A stretch of DNA of 64,000 bases from Ricinus communis (GCF_019578655.1 NC_063263.1:26101001-26165000); one strand, 5' to 3'. Numbered from the stretch's first letter, positions 46,746 through 59,449 are shown. Notes: generated from the sequence alone by a model not told the origin. Numbers and translations: made by a program.

Positions 46746-48154
46746 TGATAAGCATCATACTATACATGTTTTCATGCCCGATTGTTCACATTTTTATGCA
46801 TGATTATCCCGTTTTATGCTAGAATCACCTGTCTTTTGTTTCCCTTTTCATTTCGAGTCATTTCGAAGGACACCATCGGTGTCGAGGGAAATCGATGGGA
46901 TTACGGAGCAAAATCCATCAAATTGGGTGAGAGTAAGCACCCCGAGGGTTGAGCACGGCACGGACTCGGCCGTGCTGAATTATCAGAGGCTATCCCCAAT
47001 TGTGCCATTTCGGCCGCCTTAGTAGCCACCACGGCCTCCGGCCGCGACTGTGGTGGATCGGCCACCGCCTTGGGCACGGCCTGTGGTGGCTCGGCCTAGC
47101 GAGACTCCACAGTTCGGCCTGACTGGACTCCGGCCGTGCTGAATCAACTATATAGGCGATTTTGGATTCTAATAAAAAAAAGACAATTTTTGGACTCAAT
47201 TCCAAGACACACACTTAATCAAATGTTTCCTATACCTCAATTGTAAACCTGGAGAGATCAATTTTCATCAATTGAAGGGGGGATTCCACTTATTCCAACA
47301 TCGAATTGAAGATCAAGACAAACTTTAGGAGCATTCAAGAGGCAACTAGGGTTTGAGATTTTGAATTTGCAAATTTAGGGTTTCTCATTCAGCTTGAAAG
47401 AGAAGGGTGTACATACCTTTAATTTGTTTTTCCTTATTTTGTTCTTTAATTGCTTTGACTATGAACATGAGCAGCTAGATCTTTTGAATCCATTAGGGTT
47501 CACCTTTGTTGATGGATTATGCTTAATTGTTAGTTTTTTATAATTGTCATTCTTGCAATCTTCTTGCTATTCAGTAATAAAAGTTTGATGCAATTAATTT
47601 GAGACGTTGGATTAATTGTTTATTAGGTTGTTTCTTGACATTGAGAAATGCTTGTTACAACTGGATTTTGAATAGTAAGGACTGGTCGTTAACACTTAGA
47701 GATGAGGTTGATTTACTCACCGGATTAAGAACTAACAACTCTTAATAGTCTTAAATCATACTTAATGCTAATTTGTAGTAATCTGATAGGAAGAGATTCC
47801 ATTAGGTTAGTGCAGTTTAGGAATCCGATAAGCTCGAGAGAGGCAGGGATTCAATTCGGGGATTTAGGCACGGGTAAGCAAGATCGGCAATCCATAAAAT
47901 TCATCTTTAGAATTCCATCACTTAGGCTCCCTTTTGGATTTATTTCTCTCTTTACAATTGTCTTTTAATTGTCCATTGTTGTCCCTTTTGGTATGTTAGA
48001 ACTTTCACATCCTATTTCAGACTAGATAACATAGCAAGCAGTAGTAACTCTAGGTTCACCCGATCTCCAGGGATACGACCTTGATACTCACTAGTGCTAG
48101 GCTGCATCGGTGGGTTCACTTGCCTTAGGTGTAGGTTGCATAAAGAACCCATCA
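46746..48154 (+). repeat. 5' LTR of element B
   Basis: 1409 bp, TGATAAGC...CCATCA. TATA-like AACTATATAGG near 47146. Close to the 3' LTR except in the GC island (46930-47140), where short insertions and losses are concentrated, and at ~47985, where the segment between gttgtcc and ggtatgtt present in the other copies is missing. Confidence 0.92.
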
Positions 48155-48321
48155 AGTTTTGGGCGCGTTCTTGAACTGTAACGGTGAACTAGAGTGAATT
48201 GTTTTTGTGTTAATTTAGTCATTATTTGTTTTATTCATTTATTCTTTAATTCTATTATTATTTATTATTATATTATTTTTGTTGATCGGTGGTTGTGTGG
48301 ACTTTCGGTTTCAGGTAGTTT

Positions 48322-49985
48322 ATGACCAGGAGCTCAAACTCGAATCTTATAGAGCCTCTATCTGATCCAGAACGATCCCTCGGACTCTTAAGGAAGAGGT
48401 TGCAATTAGAAGAGGAGGAGATTGAGGTTGAGATACTGTGGATAGACTAGACACGATGGAAAACCATGACCCCCATGCCGATGAGGATCAGAGGGCGATG
48501 TCGAGTTTGCTCGACCATCTTTGGATGGGACGAAAACTAGTATAGTCGGACTACTTTATGTGGCCAACAATTTTGAGATAAAGGCCAATGTTATCCGGAT
48601 GATCCAACAAAGCGTGCAGTTTGGAGGATTGCCCGTGATGATCCCAATGCACATATCTCCAACTTTTGGAGATTTGTGACACATTCAAAATAAATGGAAC
48701 AACCGATGATGCCATTCGGTACCGAGATTGTTTCCATTTTCCTTGAGGGACAGAGCAAAGAGATGGTTGCAATCTCTTCCACAACAGACGATCACTACCC
48801 TGGAAGGCGTTGGTAGAAAAGTTTTATATAAGTATTTTCTTCCCATTAAAACTGTTAAACTTAGAAATGACATATCTTCTTTTGTGCGGTTTGATGATGA
48901 AAGCATGTCGATGCATGGGAGAGATTTAAAGATCTTTTGAGATCTGCCCACATCACGGATTGCCGGTGTGGATGCAGTTCGGACCTTCTGGCCGGGTTGA
49001 ACCTCGCAACGAGGCGATGGTGGATCTTTCGCGGCGGTGGGGCGCTAAACGATGAGCCCGAGCAAGCTTAGAACTTGATAGAGGAAATGGCCATGAACAA
49101 CTATCAATGGCAATCCTCTAGGAACCGACCAGGAAGACAAGGAGTGGTCAACCAAGTGGACTCTGACCTTGGCGAGCTCAAGTGGAGCTTCTAGCCAAGA
49201 AGATCGACCAACTCAGGATCTTGGGTTCACGCGTGAGCGTTGGGCTGCGAGTTTTGTGGTGGCCCGCATTACGGTCTGACTGTCTGCGGGAGGTATATTG
49301 CTTCATCTTCTATTAGTTTTCCATCTAATTCTACTATATCTTCCGATGTTGAACAGGTTGATTATATGGGGAATGCCCGAGGCAATGAGAATAACCCTAC
49401 AGCAATACATACAACCCTGGATGGTGCAATCACCCTAATTTGATTGGAGGAACAATAATGCCCGGTCGCGGGTTTCCAAAGACTTCATCAACGGCCAACA
49501 GCCGGTGGGCTGCACAAGCTCCTCCTCCCAAGAAAAGAAGTTAAATTTAGAGGAGCTCATGATGAAGTTTGTGACATCTATGAAACAAGATTCCGTGGTG
49601 ATAGTGCACTTAGGAATCGGCAGGCCTCGATTCGAACTTGGAGACTCAAATTGGCCAAATTTCTAAGATGCTTTCGGAGAGACCTTCAGGATCGCTCCTA
49701 GCACTCTGAGTCAAACCCGAGGGGAGCATTGCAAAGCTATCACCTTGCGTTCGGGTAAGAATTTGACCGGTTCTTCGCCTTTGGTGATAAGGATAATACA
49801 ATCGTGCAGGTCAAGCCGGTAAGGAAGGACCGGACCTTGAGATGGTAGAGAATGAGAGAAAGAAAGAAGAGCGGGCAAAGAGCCTGTGCGGGAGCATTAG
49901 CCCGGTACCATATCCCTGCAAGGTTGAGACAGGGATATGGTGGACAAGCAATCTGATAAGTTTCTTGACTTATTTAAGCGGTGAA
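48322..49985 (+). pseudogene. Athila gag of element B, frameshifted
   Basis: Begins MTRSSNSNLIEPLSDPERS at 48322, the usual acidic N-terminus. The capsid-like part follows in shifting frames (SLRDRAKRWLQSLP at 48734; FVRFDDESMSMHGRDLK). A zinc knuckle CEFCGGPHYGLTVC lies at 49245-49286. The C-terminal basic region continues to ~49985. Shifts cluster at short GC-rich strings. Role in life: structural protein that packages element RNA. Confidence 0.75.
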
Positions 49986-51060
49986 AATTAACTTACCTTT
50001 TGTTGAGGCAATTTCACGGATGCCAAAATACGCCAAGTTTTTAAAGGAGATTTTGAGCAACAAGAGGAAGTTGGAGGATCTTGGTCAGGTGGTGCTTAAT
50101 GAGGAGTGTTCGGTATTCTCCAAAACAAACGCCACTCAAGCGGCCGAGATCCAGGGAGTTTTACTATCCCTTGTATGATTGGTGATTTATCAATTAGTGG
50201 TGCATTGGGCTGATTTAGGAGCCGGTATTAACTTAATGCCCACTAGTTTATTTGCCAAATTAGGGTTGCATGAGCCAAAGCCTACTAGGATGAGTGTTCA
50301 ATTAGCGGATAATTTAAAATTCCTAGAGGTATTGTTGAAGATGTACTTGTAAAGGTAGATAAATTTATCTTTCCTGTAGATTTTGTGGTAATGGATATGG
50401 AGGGTGATAGCACTGTGCCTCTTATCCTGGGTAGGCCTTTCCTAGCTACATCAAGGGCTGTTATCGATGTAAGCGATGGAAAGCTTAAGCTTAGAGTTAA
50501 TGATGAGACCATTACCTTTGACTGGCCACTTCCATGGGGCGATCCTTTGGACTATGATAATCTGTATGTTCTATTGATGTTATTGATGATGTGGTTGAGT
50601 CCCATTTACAAGAAATTTTATGTGCTAACCCTTTGCAAGTAGCATTAGCTCAGGATGAGGAGGAGTTGTCCAATGAGCAAGTGTTGGAGCAACTCGCTAT
50701 TTTATTAAGCCCGAGGCCGAGCTTGTCAACTGATCCCTATCTTTTTCTTGACAGGGTTTGGGGTGCGGAAAGTAAAGACTTCATTCGAGGACCCACCAGT
50801 TTTAGAGCTGAAGGAGTTCTGCGAGCCACTTGGTTTATGCCTTCCTGGATGAAGAGAAGCATTTACCGGTAATCATAGCGGTAGATCTAACTCCGAAGAA
50901 CAAGCCATGCTTGTTGGAAGTTCTAAGGAAGTACAAGAAGGCCTTTGCTTTCAATATAGCCGATATCCGGGCATAAATCCAAGTTTACGCTCTCATAAGA
51001 TTTCATTGGGGGGCCAGTTTCGGGCCGGTCGTTCGACCTCAAAGACGACTCAATCCGAAC
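49986..51060 (+). pseudogene. Athila protease region of element B
   Basis: An aspartic-protease segment at about 50212-50512 reads ADLGAGINLMPTSLFAKLG, then VDFVVMDMEGDSTVPLILGRPFL. The D-x-G-A catalytic box is kept. The downstream linker contains DEEELSNEQVLEQLAILLS, the same motif kept in elements A, C and D. At least three shifts or stops occur. The enzyme would cleave the Gag-Pol polyprotein. Confidence 0.75.
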
Positions 51061-52330
51061 ATGAAAGAAGTGGTAAAGAAGGAGGTAATTAAACTTCTTG
51101 ATGCAGGTTTGATATATCCCATTTCTGACAGTTCATAGGTTAGTCCTGTGCAGGTTGTACCAAAGAAAGGAGGCATCACAGTGGTAAGGAATGAGAAGGA
51201 TGAGCTGATCCCGACTCGGACGGTAATAGGCTTCCGAGTTTGCATTGATTACCGTAGGCTTAATGATGCAACTCGGAAGGACCACTTTCCTCTTCCTTTC
51301 ATTGATCAGATGATTGAACGTTTAGCAGGCCACATGTTTTATTGTTTTCTTGATGGCTTTTCAGGTTACTTTCAGATTCCTATTGCACCTGAGGACCAAG
51401 AGAAGACTACCTTCACCTGCCCTTATGGGACGTTTGCTTATAGACGGATGCCATTCGGACTGTGCAATGCACCAGCTACATTTCAGCGGTGCATGATGGC
51501 TATTTTTGAGGACATGATTGAGGAGTCTATGGAGGTATTTATGGATGACTTCTCTATTTTTGGTAATTCTTTCTCTCTTTGTTTGGCAAACCTTGAGCGC
51601 ATGTTAGCTAGATGTATTGAGGCTAACTTGGTACTAAACTGGGAAAAATGTCATTTCATGGTAAGAGAGGGGATTGTTTTAGGGCATAAGATCTCTCAGG
51701 CTGGGATGGAGGTGGATAGAGCTAAGGTAGAAGTAATATCTAAGCTACCTCCTCCTAGTTCACATTAAAATTTAGGAGTTTTCCGGGCCATGCGAGGGTT
51801 TTATAGGAGATTTATTAGAGATTTTTCTAAGATTGCTAGGCCCCTCACTCAATTGTTAGTTAAGGATGTACCTTTTATTTTTGATGATGCATGCGTGGCG
51901 ACTTTTGAGTTCTTGAAGAAACTTCTAACTACAGCCCCAATCATGGTTTCTCCTGATTGGGGGCTGCCTGACGATGTGCGATGCTAGTGATTATGCGATT
52001 GGAGCTATGCTTGGACAGGAGGATTGAAAGAAGTTTCAACCCATTTACTACGGCAAGACCTTGGCGGGGCCAAGAACACTACACCACCACGGAGAAGGAG
52101 TTATTGGCGGTTGTTTACGCATTCGACAAGTTTAGATCATACCTCGTTCTCTCCAAAACCATTGTCTTCACGGACCACTCGGCATTGAGGTACTTATTCA
52201 CGAAAATGATGCGAAGGCAAGGATTGATTCGGTGGATTCTTTTATTCTGAGGAATTTGACGTCGAGATCAAGGATAAGAAGGGCGCGGAGAATCCGGCGT
52301 GAACCATTTATCGAGATTGGAAAATCCTCA
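51061..52330 (+). pseudogene. Reverse transcriptase and RNase H of element B
   Basis: The longest open run is 51148-51768. RT motifs in order: VCIDYRRLN (~51238), LDGFSGYFQI (~51349), MPFGLCNAPATFQ (~51448), and the catalytic VFMDDFSIFG (FMDD at 51538-51549). FYRRFIRDFSKIA follows after a stop at 51766. RNase H has YTTTEKELLAVVYAFDKFRSYL (52080-52143) and TDHSALRYL, but its start and end are frameshifted. FMDD with the Athila-type spacing fits the group. Confidence 0.88.
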
Positions 52331-53695
52331 CTTAGATGCACTTGATGGGGCGACCATAAATGATCGATTTCCGGAAGAACATTTGTATGTCACTCGGTAT
52401 ACAACGATACTCCTGGTTTTCCCGATTATGCTAACTATTTGGTTGCTAGGGTTCTACCAAAGGGTATGACGTGTCGAAAGAAGAAATTCTTATTTGATTT
52501 GAAATACTATATTTGGGAAGATCCCTTTTGTTCAAAGTATGTGCGGATCGGGTGATTTGCCGTTGTGTATATGGCGAGGAGACTCTCCAAATATTGAAGC
52601 AATGCCATGAGGGACCTTTGGAGGTCATCAAGCGGCAAACCATCTGCGAGGGAAGGTGCTAGAGGCGGGATTCTATTGGCCTACGCTCTTCCAAGATGCA
52701 CGGAAATTTGTTAAGGTTTGTGACCCTTGCCGGTAGCAAGTAATATCTCTTCTCGTGATGAGATGCCCCAAACCAGTGTGCAAGTCGTTGAGATTTTTGA
52801 TGTCACGGGGCATCGACTTCATGGGACCCTTTCCCTCTTGGTATGGTAATAAGTACATTCAGTTCTTTGTTGAATATTTCTCTAAGTGGCCTTAAGCTCG
52901 GTGTAGCCATGATGATGCTAGGGTTGTCTGCAGGGTTCCTTAAGCGATTGTTTGCTAGGTTTGGCATACCTAGGGGCGCTTATTAGTGATAGAGGAACAC
53001 ATTTCGCAACACCCAATTAGAGAAAGTACTTAAGCGATGCGGAGTTACTCATCGGTTCTCTACTCCCTATCACCCCCAGGACTAGTGGGGCGGGTTGAGG
53101 TAACTAATAGGGGTATTAAACGTATTTTAGAGAGGCAGATTAGTACCGGTGGGAAGACTGGACTCTTAAGTTAGATGATGCATTATGGGCGTTTAGAATC
53201 GCTTTTAGGACATCTATAGGTTTTACGCCCTATCGCCTTGTTTATGGAAAGTCATGTCATTTGCACATTGAGTTAGAGCATAGGGCACTTTGGGCCCTTA
53301 GAACTTGTAACTTTGATATTGATTATGCGGTGGGAGGCGGCAATGGCGGTGAGTGAGCTAGATGAGTGGCGCCCGGTAGTGTCGAAAACTCCTCAACTTA
53401 AAAAGCAAGGACTAAGAAATGGCATGATCAAAGGATTCGTGAGCCTAAGGAATTTCAGGTTGGGGATCGAGTGTTGCTTTACAACTCTCGCCTTCGTCTG
53501 TTTCCCAGAAAGCTACAGACTCGTTGGTCTGGACCATTTCAGATCGGACAAGTCTTTCCATATGGAGTGGTAGAGTTGCATCATCCAGAGAAGGGGAACT
53601 TCAAAGTGAACGGCCATCGGCTAAAGCGATATCATTGTAACTCGTTGGATAGTGAGCAACGAGTTGACCTGGCTTTGTATGCACAGAAAGGGTGA
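52331..53695 (+). pseudogene. Integrase of element B, heavily frameshifted
   Basis: Zinc-finger remnant around 52610-52735 (GFYWPTLFQDARKFVKVCDPC). Core residues are found in GIDFMGPFP (~52810), ISDRGTHF (~52984) and VEVTNRGIKRIL (~53096). The C-terminal GPF/Y-type domain at 53490-53640 reads TRWSGPFQIGQVFPYGVVEL and FKVNGHRLKRYH. More than five frame changes. Confidence 0.8.
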
Positions 53696-53959
53696 TCCGA
53701 ATGGGTCACGCTTAAGACTCTGCAAATAAGCACTTCTGTACATTCGACTTGGATTATACTTTCATGTTTTTAATTAGTTGTGATTGTTTCATTATTTTCA
53801 TTTGACTTTATTATAGTTGCTTAAAAATAATTAGGTTAATTTTAATTTTTCGGACTTATAGAATCGAAGAGGACAAACTCTTCCGTTTGACCATATCTAC
53901 TTGTTTAATGATCTAATTACATGCATATGTGTTAATTATAGGTATGGGGGCAAGGCGAC

Positions 53960-54360
53960 TCGAGTCGGCAAAAGGCAAGCCTAGAAAAACTCCGTTTCAC
54001 CCACGGTTTCCGTGGCCATCAAATCACGAGGCCATCTTTGATGAAACGCGGCCGAGTCAAGACCGTGTTGAAGGATAAAGAGCAATTGTCACAGTTTAGA
54101 AGGCACGGGACACAACCCTTAGCCGTCTTTGGGAAGCACGGCCGTGCAATCTGCGTGCCAGGAGCATCAAAGAAGGCTAAAGGATCGGCCGCAGGTGAGT
54201 CCTAGCCGTCTTGTCAGCCTGACCTTACCCTCACCCGTCGAGACCGTGCCTATAAGAATTGGAGGCCTCCGAAATTTTGCTTCCCTTTTGTTTTTCTTAG
54301 CTCAAAGGTGTTGTTCTTATACCCCTATCTCACCCTTCTCACTTTCTTAAGCGAACTCAG
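53960..54360 (+). promoter_or_regulatory. LTR-like GC island, TATA and leader upstream of the third ORF
   Basis: After pol comes a stretch rich in CACGG and CCGTG, with GCACGGCCGTGC at 54137-54148, resembling the U3 GC island of the LTRs. Then come a TATA-like CCTATAAGAATTGG (~54248) and a pyrimidine-rich leader. No function is shown; the arrangement is what makes it notable. Confidence 0.35.
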
Positions 54361-54803
54361 GTAAGTCCCTTCATTTGTTGCATTATATTTTATTTTATTT
54401 TTTATTTTATTTTTTTTTATTTTATTATTATGATTTCACTTCTATTTTAGACATATACTTTTGTTAGGACATGCTAGGATATTTTGGTGGCTCTATAGTG
54501 TAACTATATGACCTTGGTTAGGTTAATCTACATTAGTTGTTGTGTTTGTGGTGTAGTTGGTTATGAAATTAATAACTGTGGGGTTTTGGTGGAAATAAAA
54601 TGTGCCTCTGACATGCAAAGCATGAATAATGTTTAGATTTAAATTGCAATTGCTGGTTCATGATAAATTGGATTGATATATATCGGTTTATTAGTTTATA
54701 CAAGTTTTGGTTAGTCAAGTATAATCATTATCTTTGTTGATTCGGTAGATTATTTCTTTCATTAACTTGAATTTTTACAAAAACTAATAATTCGTTGCAT
54801 TAG
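54361..54803 (+). other. Putative intron before the third ORF of element B
   Basis: The donor CAG|GTAAGT at 54360/54361 fits the consensus exactly. The acceptor TTGCATTAG ends at 54803, five bases before the ATG at 54809. The 443-bp interior is AT-rich with T runs. Spliced env-class transcripts are known for the barley Athila-group element BAGY-2. Confidence 0.45.
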
Positions 54804-54808
54804 GTGAT

Positions 54809-56103
54809 ATGACGGACCGTGATAAATCTCGTAGAAAGCAAGCTGAAGCGGCGTACCGATAAGCGATCGCGTGGTGAAGGAACGTCTTCCTCCACGGCAC
54901 GAACCGGCACCAACACTTCCACCTCCACCACCACAGCAAATAGTCCGACCTCGGAGAGCACTGCTGTGAATCCATCCACACTGGCCGTCATCCATTGTGG
55001 ACATTCCCTAATGCGGACAATGAAAGTAGATTCCAAGTCATGAGATGGAAGCAAGTGATGGCGGGCCGTTGCATAGACTTCACATCCACAGAGAGTGGGA
55101 TTGGCTCAAGATGTGCACACCGGTCGAGACTACGCCATATGCGAGATTCTTTGACATCATTGAGCCAACCTACCGTGAGCTTACGATCGAGTTCCTCGGC
55201 ACCTTCTTCCTGTGACGGATCCTGGCTGGCATCGGCTGATGTAATTTATTTTAGGCTTGGGGAAGGGAGTTCTCGATGTCGGTCCCACAATTTGGAATGC
55301 ATTTGGGATTATGGGTGAACAAGAAATCTCGGGGGAGGAGTATCGGGGTTGTCTCTACATCCATCCAATTTCATATGACGCCATGTGGGATTCATTGGTA
55401 ATGAGGTAGGAAACATACTACCCAAGCGGTCTAAGGCATCTAGCCTCTAGGACCATCTCCGCTACATTCATACCCTACTAGCTTACACCATTCTGGTAGG
55501 GGCGGTTTGGGGCGATCACCTGGTGATGTCTTTATTCTCTAGGCTATGCAACATCGGAAGAAGCTAGACTTGGGATATTTATTGGCTCGCCAAGTCCGTT
55601 CATTTATAGTAGACGCTCAGAAGAAGATGCATTGTTGTTTCGGTCCGTATGTGACTAGGTTAGCTAAGAGACTAGATGTATTGGACGATTGTCTATCAGA
55701 CTTTCAAATATTGGTGACATGACACCACTAGGGATCGGACAAATGATCAACATGCAGGATGATCACGGCCACTAGACATCCACATGGTATTGAATATAGG
55801 CTCGTGAGCACAATAGTCAGGGAAGCTAGAGAGGCAGCGGCTAGAGGAGCCCAACATCCGTCGGCTGGGATTCCGGATGTTAGGATTCCTAACCCAGCTA
55901 GAGTGTTTATGCCTTCATCTGGAGCCTCATCCTCTCATTCGGTAGAGCCATCGAGCGTCGGATCGGTGCTTTGGCCGTGGTCTAGATCAGTCTGCGATCT
56001 GACGGCCGATGCTAGCGAGTTTATGCGGTTTCAAGAAGAAACGAAGGCACAGTTAGGCGATTTGAGCGATTACACTTCAACAATTCCCGAGTGGTTTAGA
56101 TAG
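54809..56103 (+). pseudogene. Athila third ORF (env-position, ATHILA ORF-1-like), frameshifted
   Basis: Starts MTDRDKSRRKQ, then a Ser/Thr-rich low-complexity stretch (SSSTARTGTNTSTSTTTANS). The middle contains RWKQVMAGRCIDF and, across shifts, pieces equivalent to LGLAQDVHT, PYARFFDII and PTYRELTIEFLGTF. The tY-ltlEFL pattern is typical of the protein family named ATHILA ORF-1. The tail (55759-56103) is degraded. No signal peptide or membrane segment could be recognised, so an envelope function is not supported by sequence. Confidence 0.6.
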
Positions 56104-56606
56104 GCAGGCCACCCAGGGCGGACTTCATAGTAGTGCGGATTCAAAAGATGCAAGAGGTCGGAGCACAAAATCAACGGCTCATTGATGATATGGAGTTCGA
56201 TTTGGCGACATGCTTCTGAGACCGATCCACCACCGCAACCTCCCTCGGCAAATTTCCACCCCAACTTCGGCAGATCCAACCGGTGAGGATACACCGTCAG
56301 CAGACTCCTAGCGGAAAGAAAAAAATTTGTGATATTTTCCTCCATCCTTTTTCTTTATTTTTTTATTTTTTTTTATTTTTTTTCTTTTTCTTTCTTTCAA
56401 TTTGTTATCTCCTTTTACTTTCTTGCTTGTAGCTTGTTTACTTTTATGTTATTTCCTTGCACTTGTTTGTTTATGTTAAGTAGAACATTATAGTTTTTTA
56501 ATTAAAAAGAAAAAACAAAAAAAAAAACAAAAAAAAAAAAAATTTCAGCATGATCTTCCATAACCATAATGTGTGAATCATATGCTTCCTCAGTCTAAAT
56601 CTCTCT
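56104..56606 (+). other. 3' noncoding region of element B, T- and A-rich tracts
   Basis: After degraded coding text come T-rich (56348-56400) and A-rich (56500-56545) runs. No open frame is supported. Confidence 0.5.
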
Positions 56607-56643
56607 AACACTGTGGATAGTGTTATACTAAAATGTGGGGTAG
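56607..56643 (+). promoter_or_regulatory. Upstream hairpin-PPT cassette, element B
   Basis: AACACTG-TGGA-TAGTGTT (56607-56624) with one G-T pair, then ATACTAAAATGTGGGGTAGGG. The loop is TGGA instead of AGGA. Confidence 0.6.
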
Positions 56644-57379
56644 GGACCTACCGATGTTGTGCCTATCTTGAGTTTTGTTTTAATTAAGTAGTTGATGACT
56701 TTTTTTCTCCTTTGAATGGATTCCCTTATAGCTTTTATCGAACCTTGTTCGGAAGAAGGCAATGAATAAATCTCTCAACTACAATCCAGCCAGGTAAAAC
56801 TGGTATTTTTCCTTAATTCTTCCATATTACTTTATCGTAGATATAGAACACTTTATTAATATTACTGCTTATTATTGTGATTGACTATTTAAACTTTGGG
56901 TTGAGAATTCATGCAATTTTAAATCACTCAAATGGTGAGATTTTGAGCCAATTGGTGCATCACTATTATGCTCCCTTTTCCTTCATTAGTGAGCATTTCG
57001 GAATCTCTGTTTAGAACTTGCTTTCGATGTCTGTTGAAATTACATGAATTGTCAATAATCGTGAGATGATTTGGGCACTTAGGATTTACACAATTTGGCC
57101 AAAAAAAAAAGCCTAACCCTATTTTTCCCTTAGTGAACCAATTTTGAGCCTTAGCCATTCATTTCTTGACAATAATAACGGTGACACTCATCTTATCACT
57201 TCTATTCATTTGACCATTCTTTCTACCATTGTTGCTTTGGAAATTATATAAGTTATACTTGCATTTTACTTTGGATCAATCTGCATTCATATATTTCACT
57301 AAGTTGCTAGATTTTTCATAGATGCTTCCTTCAATTATTGTATGTGTCAATAACCAACAACTCCTACATAAGCTGTTGT

Positions 57380-57451
57380 AATATATATACATAGTATATA
57401 TATTTATATATAAAAAAAAACAAAAAAAAAAAAAAAAAAACAAAAAAAAAG
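57380..57451 (+). repeat. (TA)n/poly(A) tract, element B
   Basis: (AT)n followed by long A runs with isolated C. It occupies the same relative place as the tracts in elements A, C and D. Confidence 0.7.
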
Positions 57452-57991
57452 TAGAAAGTATTAATTTAGTTCATTTCGAGCATCATCTTATTTTTAGAGC
57501 AACTTAGTGTTCATTTTGGTACAGCACTTGATCCTTCATTACTTTCTTGCATTACTTGCTTAACTTCCAGCAACTTGTAGCCTACTTTCCATATTTATAC
57601 GTACCTTACCTTAACCCCATTACAACCTGGCTCAAGACCCTTTGATCATGAATATTGATTATTTCGTAGTAGTGGAGATTGAATCCATAAGCAAGCCTAT
57701 GGTAAGCACTTTTTCTGTATTTTTGCGTTGAGAGCTTAGCGATCTTCTTTCACCTATATACACCTGTGTGTTTTGAGTGATATCTTGTGAGGCATGATTC
57801 TCAATTTCTTAATTTAGATGGTTTATCATTTTAACTTTAGCAACTTTATTAAGTTTGCTATTTCTCTTAAGGATTTAGTGATTTGGGGATTTTGGGAAAA
57901 ATCATTCTGAGTTTTGAAATTTATTTTGAGCTAACCTCCTGCAATGCAGTTGATTGAGTTATTTGATATCTTTTGAGGAGTGAGTTGTAAA

Positions 57992-58030
57992 TTGCTTGAG
58001 GACAAGCAAAAGTTTAAGCATGGGGTAATT
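57992..58030 (+). promoter_or_regulatory. Terminal hairpin and polypurine tract, element B
   Basis: TTGCTTG-AGGA-CAAGCAA (57992-58009), then TTTAAGCATGGGGTAATT immediately before the 3' LTR. The GTG of the usual AAGTGTGGGG is changed to CAT. Confidence 0.75.
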
Positions 58031-59449
58031 TGATAAGCATCATACTATACATGTTTTCATGCCCGATTGTTCACATTTTTATGCATGATTATCCCGTTTT
58101 ATGCTAGAATCACTGTCTTTTGTTTCCCTTTTCATTTCGAGTCATTTCGAAGGACACCATCGATGTCGAGGGAAATCGATGGGATTACGGAGCAAAATCC
58201 ATCAAATTGGGCGAGAACAAGCACCGAGGGTTGAGCACGGCTGGACTCCGGCCGTGCTGAATTATCAAGAGGCTATCCCCAATTGTGCCATTTGACGCCT
58301 TAGTAGCCACCACGGCCTCCAACACGGCCTGTGGTGGATCATACCGCCAGGCACGGCCTGTGGTGGCTCGGCCTGTGAGACTCCACAGTTGACGCTGGAC
58401 TCGGCCGTCTTGAATCAACTATATAGGCGATTTTGGATTCTAATAAAAAAAGACGATTTTTGGACTCAATTCCAAGACACACACTTAATCAAATGTTTCC
58501 TATACCTCAATTGTAGACTGGAGATCTATTTTCATCAATTGAAGGGGAATTCCACTTATTCCAACATCGAATTGAAGATCAAGACAAACTTTGGGAGCAT
58601 TCAAGAGGCAACTAGGGTTTGAGATTTTGAATTTGCAAATTTAGGGTTTCTCATTCAGCTTGAAAGAGAAGGGTGTACATACCTTTAATTTGTTTTTCCT
58701 TATTTTGTTCTTTAATTGCTTTGACTATGAACATGAGCAGCTAGATCTTTTGAATCCATTAGGGTTCACCTTTGTTGATGGATTATGCTTAATTGTTAGT
58801 TTTTTATAATTGTCATTCTTGCAATCTTCTTGCTATTCAGTAATAAAAGTTTGATGCAATTAATTTGAGACGTTGGATTAATTGTTTATTAGGTTGTTTC
58901 TTGACATTTGAGAAATGCTTGTTACAACTGGATTTTGAATAGTAAGGACTGGTAGTTAACACTTAGAGATGAGGTTGATTTACTCGCCGGATTAAGAACT
59001 AACAACTCTTAATAGTCTTAAATCATACTTAATGCTAATTTGTAGTAATCTGATAGGAAGAGATTCCATTAGGTTAGTGCAGGTTTAGGAATCCGGTAAG
59101 CTCGAGAGAGGCAGGGATTCGGTCGGGATTTAAAACGCGGGTAAGCAAGATCGGCAATCCATAAAATTCATCTTTAGAATTCCATCACTTAGGCTCCCTT
59201 TTGGATTTATTTCTCTCTTTACAATTGTCTTTTAATTTTCCATTGTTGTCCTTCATTTACTTAATTGCACTCATAACCATTAGCTGGTATGTTAGAACTT
59301 TCACATCCTATTTCAGACTAGATAACATAGCAAGCAGTAGTAACTCTAGGTTCACCCGATCTCCAGGGATACGACCTTGATACTCACTAGTGCTAGGCTG
59401 CATCGGTAGGTTCACTGCCTTAGGTGTAGGTTGCATAAAGAACCCATCA
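58031..59449 (+). repeat. 3' LTR of element B
   Basis: 1419 bp, TGATAAGC...CCCATCA, followed by the GGTAC duplication. GC island at 58210-58410. Confidence 0.92.

Larger units (their letters stand above)
46746..59449 (+). mobile_element. Element B: full-length Athila-type Ty3/gypsy retrotransposon with a third ORF
   Basis: 12.7 kb with LTRs 46746-48154 and 58031-59449 and a perfect GGTAC duplication (46741-46745 and 59450-59454). Internal order is gag, protease, RT, RNase H, integrase, then a long region with an intron-like leader and an env-position ORF, then two polypurine cassettes. It sits in the 3' noncoding region of element C. Many frameshifts make it non-autonomous today. The primer site is damaged: the expected TGGCGCCGTTGCC reads GGGCGCGTTCTTG at 48161-48173. 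Confidence 0.93.

Noticed and set aside
54762..55054. Overlapping minus-strand frames opposite the third ORF
   Set aside because: Antisense of a Ser/Thr-rich coding segment; Gly/Cys/Trp-rich translation is a codon-shadow effect.
54809..56103. Calling the third ORF of element B a true envelope gene
   Set aside because: No signal peptide, transmembrane segment or cleavage site could be recognised through the frameshifts; only its position and ATHILA ORF-1-like motifs are supported.
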